Below are positions 1-5,606 of a stretch of DNA of 11,963 nucleotides, piece by piece. Below the pieces are notes generated by a model, which made no database searches, was not told where the DNA came from, and saw only the letters and a list, made by a program, of their open reading frames with translations. The position numbers were made by a program, and so were the translations under genes. This DNA is from Microcaldota archaeon (GTDB taxonomy: Archaea > Micrarchaeota > Micrarchaeia > Anstonellales > Bilamarchaeaceae). Numbering within the stretch: position 1 is the stretch's first letter; each line of letters opens with the position of its first letter. The stretch is from assembly GCA_030668565.1 (NCBI GenBank), contig DAOVFD010000025.1, positions 1 through 11,963 on the forward strand, given 5' to 3'.

Positions 1-375
1 AAATGGGGAAAGTCCATCCACTGCCGCAGTAAGATAAGTGGTCACAGTAAACGCCTTTTCTATATCAGTGCCTTTGAGCTTTCTGTGCAGGGATTTTTCA
101 AGCGATTTCAGTTCCCTCTTTCTTTCCGCAGTCTCTGTAAGAAATGCCCCCCATATCCCGGATATGCATACTGCTATGGAAGTTGCAAGGCCTATTGAAA
201 CAACCAGTGAAAAATCAGAGATTCCTACAACATAGGCGCCGAGAATTACACCGAATATCGTAAGCGCACCGTCAAAGGCGTTCATTACGAAGTATCTCCT
301 TAGTATCCCTCCTGCTCCAGAAATCCTGAGATAATTTTTGATGTTGGCTATCTCCTTTGAAATCAAACTAATCAC
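1..375 (-). CDS. VIT1/CCC1-family transporter, N-terminal part (cut by window edge)
   Basis: Reading the minus strand from a GTG at 375 (TTG at 366 is an alternative) gives about 125 residues that run off the window. The segment NAFDGALTIFGVILGAYVVG followed by a second hydrophobic stretch, ISGIWGAFLTE, and the charged AERKRELKSLE loop is characteristic of the VIT1/CCC1 family. These are membrane transporters for Fe2+ or Mn2+ known from yeast and plant vacuoles and common in archaea. Two of the expected transmembrane helices are visible; the remaining ones lie outside the window. A basic N-terminal extension (about 35 residues, ISKEIANIKNYLRISG) precedes the first helix. The GTG overlaps the end of the DUF211 gene by 8 nt (GTGATTAG), so the two are almost certainly co-transcribed and translationally coupled. 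The metal and direction of transport cannot be read from this fragment. Confidence 0.8.
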   Translation of the reverse strand, partial: MISLISKEIANIKNYLRISGAGGILRRYFVMNAFDGALTIFGVILGAYVVGISDFSLVVSIGLATSIAVCISGIWGAFLTETAERKRELKSLEKSLHRKLKGTDIEKAFTVTTYLTAAVDGLSPF

Positions 376-637
376 TTATCAGTCTTTTACCTGTTGAAAC
401 CCTGTCTATGTTCTTTACCGAGACGCCTGTGGAATCCAGCACAATTAGTATGTTTTCCATATTCAGATCAGGGCCTTCGATTGTTACTTTTGCAGTCTGC
501 ACTTTCTTTTCCAGTTCCTTTATGTTTACGTCTGCTGCCACCACTCCCTTGATATCTGCAAGTTTTTTTGCAAGTTCAACTTCCGGCAGATTTAGCGGCA
601 TAAGAACATCCAGCACTACTCTCAATATCGGACTCAT
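368..637 (-). CDS. DUF211 family protein (MTH889-like)
   Basis: This 89-residue protein starts MSPILRVVLDVLMP and ends IDRVSTGKRLISD. It matches the small archaeal DUF211 family (ferredoxin-like fold, typified by MTH889), whose members begin with a conserved ILRVVLDVLKP strand and usually have about 90-100 residues. The fold is seen as alternating strands and helices: LRVVLDV, a helix around LPEVELAKKLADI, VVAADVNIKEL, and TAKVTIEGPDL. The ATG at 637 is preferred over an upstream one at 676. A TTAATTAA box lies 26 nt upstream and no Shine-Dalgarno is visible, which fits a leaderless mRNA. Its 3' end overlaps the VIT1/CCC1 gene by 8 nt, so an accessory or regulatory role in metal transport is a reasonable inference. 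No biochemical function is established that I know of. Confidence 0.85.
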   Translation of the reverse strand: MSPILRVVLDVLMPLNLPEVELAKKLADIKGVVAADVNIKELEKKVQTAKVTIEGPDLNMENILIVLDSTGVSVKNIDRVSTGKRLISD

Positions 638-659
638 GCGGCATATTTCGAAAGTAATG

Positions 660-667
660 TTAATTAA
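660..667 (-). promoter_or_regulatory. TATA box (box A) of the DUF211-VIT operon
   Basis: TTAATTAA is centred 26 nt upstream of the ATG at 637, the archaeal spacing for transcription starting at the start codon. It sits about 35 bp from the divergent TATA box at 693-700. Confidence 0.5.
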
Positions 668-692
668 GGTTACCAAAAAGTGCCCAAGTATT

Positions 693-700
693 TTTATAAA
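693..700 (+). promoter_or_regulatory. TATA box of the zinc-ribbon gene
   Basis: TTTATAAA is a near-ideal archaeal box A. It predicts a transcript start near 722-724, giving a leader of about 27 nt that contains the GAGGTG ribosome-binding site at 737-742. The same 45 bp hold the divergent promoter of the DUF211 gene. Confidence 0.55.
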
Positions 701-749
701 CCTATTTTCAGTATATCAAAACCCGACCAGTTAAAAGAGGTGTTTAATC

Positions 750-890
750 ATGCCTGGATGCCCGGAATGTCATGTCAGAAGAGGACTGTTCTCGGAATTA
801 AAGAGAAATAAAGATGGAACATGGATTTGCCCGCATAGCCCATGCCATAGGTATACAAGAGACAAAGAAGGAAATTTCCATTCGGTTTAG
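750..890 (+). CDS. 46-residue zinc-ribbon protein
   Basis: The ORF starts at ATG 750 with GAGGTG seven nt upstream and a TATA box at 693. The protein begins MPGCPECHVRRG and ends in KEGNFHSV. It has a CPEC pair at residues 4-7 and a CPHSPCH group at residues 27-33, about 19 residues apart, which is the arrangement of a single zinc-binding knuckle pair. Between them is a short basic, amphipathic stretch (LFSELKRNKDGTW). The pattern resembles stand-alone archaeal rubredoxin-like or zinc-ribbon proteins, but I do not recognise a named family. It may form a transcription unit with the lysine-rich gene 34 nt downstream. The strong promoter and ribosome-binding site make it a likely real gene despite its size; nucleic-acid binding is a guess from the charge. 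Confidence 0.7.
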   Translation: MPGCPECHVRRGLFSELKRNKDGTWICPHSPCHRYTRDKEGNFHSV

Positions 891-924
891 AAATATTGCC
901 ATATAACATATATTTGGTGATAAA

Positions 925-1461
925 TTGCCTGAAAAGACCAAAGAGATAGTTACACCAAAAGAATACCAGACTCCCAAGGTGGAATTCAAGCATACTGCAA
1001 AATTTATCTTCAATAAAAAAACCTATCTTGTGCGTTCAAAAAAACCTATTCCGAAGGGTACTTCATTTGCGGAGATTCTCAAAGTTGAAAATATAAACAA
1101 GTATAAGGTATTCCCGCTGGATGTGGACGGTGAGAAACTCCCTGAACTCAATGTATTCGTGAGAGGAAATATGTCCACTGCAAAGGGAATAAAAAAGGCA
1201 AAGAAACTCAAGAAATCCAAAAAGAAAGAAAAAGGAAAAACAGTGGAGATGTATGTTGACTATGAAAAAGGAGGGCTTAAAAAAATAAAACTAAAGAGAA
1301 AAGAGAAGCTAGACATTAAGGGCATTGAAGAGTATGAAAAAGAAAGCAAGAAAATTAAACCAACAGAGGAAAAACCACTGGAAATTTACGACTATGAAGG
1401 AAAGATAATTAAGGTTAAACCAAAGAAAAAGAAGCCGAAGATTAAGGAAAAATACGAATAG
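925..1461 (+). CDS. Lysine-rich protein of unknown function
   Basis: The 178-residue protein is initiated at TTG 925, with GGTGAT at 916-921 placed as the 3' part of an AGGAGGTGAT ribosome-binding site. I do not recognise the family. The first ~100 residues look like a small globular beta-rich domain (VEFKHTAKFIFNKKTYLVRSKKPIPKG, then VFPLDVDGEKLPELNVFVRG). From about residue 90 the chain is dominated by lysine (KGIKKAKKLKKSKKKEKGK), interrupted by two short, similar acidic/aromatic strands: VEMYVDYEKGGLKKIKLKRK and LEIYDYEGKIIKVKPKKKK. These look like an internal repeat. There is no signal peptide or membrane segment. The extreme positive charge suggests binding to nucleic acid or an anionic surface, but this is inference. 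It follows the zinc-ribbon gene by 34 nt, probably in one transcript. Confidence 0.75.
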   Translation: MPEKTKEIVTPKEYQTPKVEFKHTAKFIFNKKTYLVRSKKPIPKGTSFAEILKVENINKYKVFPLDVDGEKLPELNVFVRGNMSTAKGIKKAKKLKKSKKKEKGKTVEMYVDYEKGGLKKIKLKRKEKLDIKGIEEYEKESKKIKPTEEKPLEIYDYEGKIIKVKPKKKKPKIKEKYE

Positions 1462-1493
1462 AAAGAAAAAAGTAAAGGGCTGCCAGAAAGGAA

Positions 1494-1499
1494 TTTAAA
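1494..1499 (+). promoter_or_regulatory. TATA-like box of the ZIP transporter gene
   Basis: TTTAAA, within GAATTTAAAC, is centred about 26 nt upstream of the ATG at 1523. No Shine-Dalgarno precedes that ATG, so the message is probably leaderless. Confidence 0.45.
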
Positions 1500-1522
1500 C
1501 TCTAAGTTCTTTTACTTATCTC

Positions 1523-2260
1523 ATGGCAGGAGAATTCCTATGGATAATTGGCTCAGCTATTCTTGATGCTTTGCTGGGTTTTGTCGGGGTATTCTCTTTA
1601 TGGCTCAGCCAGCGTGATTTGAACAAGATTGCGCATGTGCTTATGGCATTTGCCGCTGGAAGTCTTCTTGGTGGTGCCTTTTTCCATTTGCTGCCCGAAT
1701 CGCTTGAAAAGATTGATGCAGAGCATGTTTTCACGTTTGCACTTGCTGGTTTCGTGCTTTTCATTCTTCTTGAATCCTACCTGCACTGGCATCATTGCAA
1801 GGAATGTCCAATTCATCCGTTTTCCTATATTATGCTGATAGGGGATGGAGTACATAATTTCCTTGGCGGAATAGTCCTTGCAGCCAGTTTCCTGATGAGC
1901 ATACCTCTGGGAATTGCAACATTAATCGCAATAATTGCGCATGAACTTCCGCAGCAACTTGGTATTTTCGGTGTTCTTATCAAGGGCGGTTTTACCAGAA
2001 ACAAAGCCATAATCTACAGTTTCATTGCGCAGTCAACCATTATTCTCGGTGCTCTTGTAGGCTATTTCCTTGCAGGCATAGTTGGCGGTTTTATTGCTCT
2101 TCTTGTACCCTTTGCAGCAGGAAATTTCATCTACATTGCTTCTTCCGACCTTATACCAGAGATGCATAAGGAGGAGGGATGGGAAAGGATAAAGAGCCTG
2201 TTTGTCTTTTTCCTTGGACTGGCACTTATGTGGGTGCTAAGGGCGCATGGAGGAGGCTGA
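1523..2260 (+). CDS. ZIP family divalent metal transporter
   Basis: The 245-residue integral membrane protein has about eight hydrophobic helices, matching the ZIP (ZupT/GufA) family. The diagnostic metal-binding motifs are present. HNFLGG at residues 111-116 corresponds to the HNxxxG/D motif of helix 4, and HELPQQLG at 140-147 to the HExPQ/HEI motif of helix 5; together these form the binuclear metal site. The loop before helix 4 carries a histidine/cysteine cluster, HWHHCKECPIHP (88-99), typical of the metal-collecting loop. The family imports Zn2+, Fe2+, Mn2+ or related ions into the cytoplasm; specificity cannot be read here. A TATA box 26 nt upstream and the lack of a ribosome-binding site indicate its own leaderless promoter. 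It lies 1.1 kb from a VIT1/CCC1-type transporter on the other strand, which suggests a metal-homeostasis neighbourhood. Confidence 0.92.
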   Translation: MAGEFLWIIGSAILDALLGFVGVFSLWLSQRDLNKIAHVLMAFAAGSLLGGAFFHLLPESLEKIDAEHVFTFALAGFVLFILLESYLHWHHCKECPIHPFSYIMLIGDGVHNFLGGIVLAASFLMSIPLGIATLIAIIAHELPQQLGIFGVLIKGGFTRNKAIIYSFIAQSTIILGALVGYFLAGIVGGFIALLVPFAAGNFIYIASSDLIPEMHKEEGWERIKSLFVFFLGLALMWVLRAHGGG

Positions 2261-2395
2261 AACTAGAAAAACTCAAACTTGAAGCCTACGTATCCGTTTA
2301 CAATGTTTAGTCCTTCAGCTCAGATTTTTATCATCTTACGTAAAGATTATAAATTCTGTTTGTAATTTCCAACTGGATGATTCCCAATCCTCTAG

Positions 2396-2403
2396 TTTAA
2401 TAT
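2396..2403 (+). promoter_or_regulatory. TATA-like box of the ATP-grasp gene
   Basis: TTTAATAT is centred about 26 nt upstream of ATG 2426, which favours that codon over ATG 2417 as the start of a leaderless message. The remaining intergenic stretch 2261-2395 holds nothing I can identify beyond a short T run at 2326-2330. Confidence 0.4.
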
Positions 2404-2425
2404 GGATAATACATAGATGATTCCA

Positions 2426-3481
2426 ATGAAAACAATTCTAATAATAGGTGACGAAAAAGACTTTGACTCATTCCAGAAGTTCCTGAGTCAGCGGAGGCTT
2501 TTCAGGAAGCATGGTTTTCATTTCAAAACAGTTGACTATCAGGCAGTGCTTGAGGGTAAGCTTCCAGAAGTAAAAACAAAGAAATTGATAGTGTATCTTT
2601 TTTTCCCTTTTAACTATTGGGATAAACACATTGAAACAAAAAAAAGTAAGGAAATATATGGAAACCTGAACTACTTCGTTAAATTCAGAAAATTCTGGAA
2701 AAAAATCGACAAAATATTAAAGAGTTTTTATAAGGATAAAAAAATCTATTTCATCAACCGCCCTGATAATGTTTATGTAGAACGGGACAAAGAGAGGACT
2801 AATAGAATTCTTGCAAAAGCAAACATTCCGGTCCCAAAACATTATTCTACAAGAGATTACAGAAAAATCCTTGAGGTGGTTGATGCGGGCAGGAAGCTTT
2901 TCATAAAGGTAAGATATGGTTCGATGGGAAAAGGAATAACCTACCTTGAGAAAAACTACTGGCTCACCAATTTCAAATCCAAAAACAGCTATATCATCAG
3001 TAAAAAATCCGATTATGGATGGAAATTCAAGGAGATAACCGGAAATAAGAAGTTCCTAAGGGAATTATTGAAACAAGATGTTGTAATTGAAGAAGCCGTA
3101 AATTCTTTTCTGCTTAAGGGGAGGAAGTTTGACCTAAGAGTTTACATTGCATTCGGAAAAGTGCTCTATATCTATCCAAGGAGCAATGAATACAACAAAA
3201 TAATAACAAATATCTCACAAGGCGCAAGGGGTGAAGACGCGCATTTTCTCAACAGCCTACCGCACAGACTGCTGGAGAAAACAGAAAAGAACGCTTTAAG
3301 AACAGTGAAGATGATGGGCCTGAATTTCGCTGGAGTTGACATAATGCCTGACAGCGACTACAGCGCGGTTGTGATAGAGGTCAATGCATTCCCAGGGTTT
3401 CCGAGCATGACGGACAGGAAAAGGAGATTCAACCTATCCAAATATATTATAGCTGAAATAGCAAGAAAAAAGTGGAAATAA
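2426..3481 (+). CDS. ATP-grasp domain protein, RimK/GshB-like ligase
   Basis: The 351-residue protein begins MKTILIIGDEKDF; ATG 2417 would add MIP. The first ~110 residues resemble the Rossmann-like preATP-grasp domain, and the ATP-grasp fold occupies about 115-345. Visible signatures are the RTNRILAKANIPVPKH linker near residue 127 and the nucleotide-binding loop FIKVRYGSMGKG at about 160-171. Next come VVIEEAV (about 219) with the adenine-contact glutamates, KFDLRVYIAFGKVL (about 235), and the metal-binding end GVDIMPDSDYSAVVIEVNAFPGFP (about 303-326) with the canonical E-x-N. Such enzymes make an acyl-phosphate from ATP and join a carboxylate to an amine or thiol, as in RimK, LysX or glutathione synthetase. 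The substrate is not evident and no pathway partner is adjacent. Stop codon TAA abuts the stop of the convergent gene with no gap. Confidence 0.85.
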   Translation: MKTILIIGDEKDFDSFQKFLSQRRLFRKHGFHFKTVDYQAVLEGKLPEVKTKKLIVYLFFPFNYWDKHIETKKSKEIYGNLNYFVKFRKFWKKIDKILKSFYKDKKIYFINRPDNVYVERDKERTNRILAKANIPVPKHYSTRDYRKILEVVDAGRKLFIKVRYGSMGKGITYLEKNYWLTNFKSKNSYIISKKSDYGWKFKEITGNKKFLRELLKQDVVIEEAVNSFLLKGRKFDLRVYIAFGKVLYIYPRSNEYNKIITNISQGARGEDAHFLNSLPHRLLEKTEKNALRTVKMMGLNFAGVDIMPDSDYSAVVIEVNAFPGFPSMTDRKRRFNLSKYIIAEIARKKWK

Positions 3482-4489
3482 TTATTTCCGGTATACGAAT
3501 TCTCCGTTTTTTGTCATAAGACCTGTTTTTAGTTCTTCTCCATTTGCAACTTTTAGCACATGTTCAATAGTCATTGAGCTCAAATGGGTTGAGGATTCCT
3601 TGGAAATTGCATTAGGAAGTTTATCCACGCAGAAATGTGTTATTCCTTCCTCTTTATACGTAGGGTTTTCCCAGTCTGTTGGTATGCAGGTTTCCACCGC
3701 CCCGTTCTTATCACAGCTGATATCTACTATCAATGCGGTTTTCTTCATCAGCTTGACCATCTCCCTCGTAACTAAATGGGGCTGACCCGGAAGCCATACA
3801 ACCGCATTTACCAGTATGTCAAGTGAAGGCAGGTATTTCTCCATGTGCGGAGTCTCTTTTTCAGTAAGTACTATGGGTTTGATTTCCGCCTTTTCAAGCA
3901 CTTCATTCGCTCCGCGGTAAACATTTCCATATCCCATGATTACAACTTCGGGCTTTTCCTTCAGATTCAGTTTGGAAAGAAAATCATAAGCCTTGTCCTC
4001 TCCTATTTCCTTTATTGGCGGGAGTTTTTCGAATTCGTTCTCCCCTCCATTTTCCTCGAGCAGTTTTCCGTATGTCCTAAGGCCTTCGTACATGCCTACA
4101 ACGCCTGCTTCGTAACCTAAATTAACAAGCCGGCGTCCTTTTTCGTCCCTTATTTCCTCAAATGCATATCCTGTAATTTTCTTCTTAAGCAGCTTTTCCA
4201 ATAGTTCAGGGCTCTGGCCTTTTTCAACATGTAAATATGCCATGAAAATCTGGTTTTCCTTAAATGGGCTGTCTGCATGCGACTTGACGCTGACAACCAT
4301 TTCCTGCTTCCATGGAGAATCGGTTATCTCTGCTCCTGCTTTTTCGTATTCTTCATCAGGAAAACCTGCCGAAACCCCTGCATTCTTTTCAATGAACACA
4401 GAGTGACCTGCATCGACAAGCTTTTTCACGTCTGCAGGAATCAGCGCAATTCTGTTGTCTCTCGAATCATTTGGTATACCTATATCCAG
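3482..4489 (-). CDS. Alanine dehydrogenase/PNT-family NAD(P)-dependent oxidoreductase (CTG start)
   Basis: The family begins MKIGIPKE-NRVALTP; here the equivalent LDIGIPNDSRDNRIALIPADV has no ATG, GTG or TTG in frame. The only start supported is CTG 4489, preceded by AGGTGA at 4494-4499. That gives 335 residues, near the usual 340-370. The N-terminal AlaDh_PNT domain covers about 1-125, with GFPDEEYEKAGAEI, K69 in VVSVKSH and H87 in AYLHVE matching alanine dehydrogenase catalytic positions. The NAD(P) domain shows VVIMGYGNVYRGA (182-194), VNAVVW, and DISCDKNGAVET (256-267), with D260 matching the catalytic aspartate. The GYGNVxxGA loop and THFCVDKLPNAISKESS end recall saccharopine dehydrogenase and carboxyethyl-ornithine synthase relatives, so true alanine dehydrogenase activity is uncertain. 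The gene starts 26 nt after tRNA-His and may be read from the same transcript. Confidence 0.85.
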   Translation of the reverse strand: MDIGIPNDSRDNRIALIPADVKKLVDAGHSVFIEKNAGVSAGFPDEEYEKAGAEITDSPWKQEMVVSVKSHADSPFKENQIFMAYLHVEKGQSPELLEKLLKKKITGYAFEEIRDEKGRRLVNLGYEAGVVGMYEGLRTYGKLLEENGGENEFEKLPPIKEIGEDKAYDFLSKLNLKEKPEVVIMGYGNVYRGANEVLEKAEIKPIVLTEKETPHMEKYLPSLDILVNAVVWLPGQPHLVTREMVKLMKKTALIVDISCDKNGAVETCIPTDWENPTYKEEGITHFCVDKLPNAISKESSTHLSSMTIEHVLKVANGEELKTGLMTKNGEFVYRK

Positions 4490-4493
4490 AAAA

Positions 4494-4499
4494 TCACCT
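4494..4499 (-). promoter_or_regulatory. Ribosome-binding site supporting the CTG start at 4489
   Basis: AGGTGA, followed by four T residues and then CTG, is complementary to the archaeal 16S 3' end and is spaced as the 3' part of a full GGAGGTGA site. It decides the start of the AlaDH-family gene. An ATG in the same reading frame would require reading into the tRNA-His sequence. Confidence 0.5.
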
Positions 4500-4514
4500 G
4501 TTTTATAAAACAAG

Positions 4515-4602
4515 GGCCACGACCGAGAATCGAACTCGGGGCTAGGGCTCCACAAGCCCCCATGTTGCCATTGTGCGCATTACAGCACTACACTACCGTG
4601 GC
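4515..4602 (-). tRNA. tRNA-His (GTG), with probable D-loop intron
   Basis: On the minus strand the acceptor GCCACGG (4602-4596) pairs with TCGTGGC, the discriminator is C73 (4515), and a G at 4603 supplies G-1, the histidine identity pair. The anticodon arm is GGGGC/TTGTGGA/GCCCT with anticodon GTG at 4553-4551. The T arm is CCGAG/TTCGATT/CTCGG. The gene is 88 nt, about 15-17 nt too long for a tRNA-His. The excess lies between the first D-stem strand (GTG) and the second (CAT, directly before the anticodon stem). Removing 17 nt gives a normal D arm, GTG-TAGTGGCAA-CAT, and a 71-nt tRNA. It starts 16 nt after the MBL-hydrolase stop, so it may share that transcript; CCA is not encoded. Confidence 0.88.
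4571..4587 (-). other. Probable tRNA-His intron in the D loop (17 nt)
   Basis: The proposed intron is TGCTGTAATGCGCACAA on the minus strand. Folding supports it. The exon segment GTGT (D stem) pairs with GCAC inside the intron as a 4-bp helix with one G-U. It is flanked by 3-nt bulges AGT and AAT, cut after the second nucleotide of each, as the archaeal splicing endonuclease does at bulge-helix-bulge sites. Because TG is repeated at both ends, the boundary can slide by up to 2 nt without changing the mature tRNA. The outer helix is weak, so this is a relaxed motif. Confidence 0.6.
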
Positions 4603-4618
4603 CATAAGACGGTAAGAT

Positions 4619-5521
4619 TCATTTGTTCAGTAAAGGATTAATAATCTTGTTTTTCAGTGCTGCAACCAGTTTGCTGCCATCCCCCTCGAAGAATTCGATT
4701 TCTTTTGCTCCTGTATTCTCAGCATAATGAACCAAATCATTGAAATCAGCATGGTCGCTCAGGGGAAATGCGGCATCTGCATTGAATCTGTATTTTAGTG
4801 CCCAGCCTGTGGCAACAGCAACCAAAGTTTCTCTTCCGAATGCGCATGCAAGGTTGTTGGCAAAATATCTCTTTGCATGCCTCATAGGAACAATTGCAAC
4901 GAACCTTCTTTCCATAAGTTCTTCTGCTTCATCACTTCCGACAACTGCCCTGTCAAGTTTGATTCCGAATCTCTCGTAAACCTTGCATATTTTCTCAGCT
5001 TTCTCAGGTACAACCGGAGCAAGGCCGCAGTATTCATTAAGTACTTTTACTATCTCCTGGGCCTTTCCCATCTCATAAGCTCCAATGAGTATATTGTTTC
5101 TGTCATTCTCCTTAACCCATTTTGAAAGTGATTCATAAATTTCAAAATTATCTGGAAACTTATACTCTGGATTTGCATAGGTTGATTCCATAATCAGCCT
5201 GTCACACTGGGGAATTTCAGCAGACATTCCGAAGATGTTGGGCTTAATTGAAATATCTCCTGTATAAACTGTTTTCTGCCCTTCATGCTCAAGAACAAGC
5301 TGCCTTGCACCAAGAATATGTCCTGCATTGATAAGTTTTGTGCCTTCCAGATGCTTGAGCCCCCCGTCAAGTTCTGCAAGTGCATGTGTTTCCTCACTTG
5401 CGATGAAATTATTCTGTTTTTTTAATCCATTCAGATGGTCTGCATGAGCATGAGAAATGAATGAATAGTCGCCTTTTCCACTGTCAAGGGCTATTCGAAT
5501 TCCTTTGTACGGGAGGTGCAT
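4619..5521 (-). CDS. MBL-fold hydrolase, beta-CASP/SNM1-like (COG1236 type)
   Basis: The 300-residue protein starts at ATG 5521, chosen because TTTATAAC lies about 26 nt upstream and no ribosome-binding site is present; longer readings start inside the divergent promoter. The metallo-beta-lactamase signature SHAHADHLNG (23-32) supplies the two-zinc ligands, followed by NAGHILGA (65-72) and YTGDIS (86-91). Beta-CASP-type elements follow: ESTYANPEY (112-120, motif A), PMRHAKRYF (212-220, candidate motif B histidine), and PLSDHADFNDL (253-263, motif C). This order is that of nucleases acting on DNA or RNA ends (SNM1/Pso2, Artemis, RNA 3'-end processing factors). Archaeal members of this compact class are usually annotated as exonuclease or mRNA 3'-end processing factor. 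The substrate here is undetermined. The stop is 16 nt before tRNA-His. Confidence 0.85.
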   Translation of the reverse strand: MHLPYKGIRIALDSGKGDYSFISHAHADHLNGLKKQNNFIASEETHALAELDGGLKHLEGTKLINAGHILGARQLVLEHEGQKTVYTGDISIKPNIFGMSAEIPQCDRLIMESTYANPEYKFPDNFEIYESLSKWVKENDRNNILIGAYEMGKAQEIVKVLNEYCGLAPVVPEKAEKICKVYERFGIKLDRAVVGSDEAEELMERRFVAIVPMRHAKRYFANNLACAFGRETLVAVATGWALKYRFNADAAFPLSDHADFNDLVHYAENTGAKEIEFFEGDGSKLVAALKNKIINPLLNK

Positions 5522-5542
5522 GTGAAGTCTTAGCAGATAAAA

Positions 5543-5550
5543 GTTATAAA
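5543..5550 (-). promoter_or_regulatory. TATA box of the MBL-hydrolase gene
   Basis: TTTATAAC on the minus strand is centred about 26 nt upstream of ATG 5521, giving a leaderless message. It shares an 85-bp divergent region with the surface-protein promoter. Confidence 0.55.
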
Positions 5551-5576
5551 AGTGCTGCTGCGGAGTATGCGAAACA

Positions 5577-5583
5577 TTTAAAA
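5577..5583 (+). promoter_or_regulatory. TATA-like box of the surface-protein gene
   Basis: TTTAAAA is centred about 27 nt before the GTG at 5607. Transcription would start at or next to that GTG. It supports either a leaderless GTG start or ATG 5616 with a very short leader containing GTGAT. Confidence 0.45.
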
Positions 5584-5606
5584 AAGTTAAGACTGACTTT
5601 TTTCGC

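Noticed and set aside
2261..2416. C/D box or other small RNA in the intergenic region after the ZIP gene
   Set aside because: ATGATA- and CTGA-like words occur on the minus strand, but without properly spaced box pairs or guide segments.
4490..4555. N-terminal extension of the AlaDH-family protein to ATG 4555
   Set aside because: The extension would translate the 3' half of tRNA-His; the conserved family start is at 4489.
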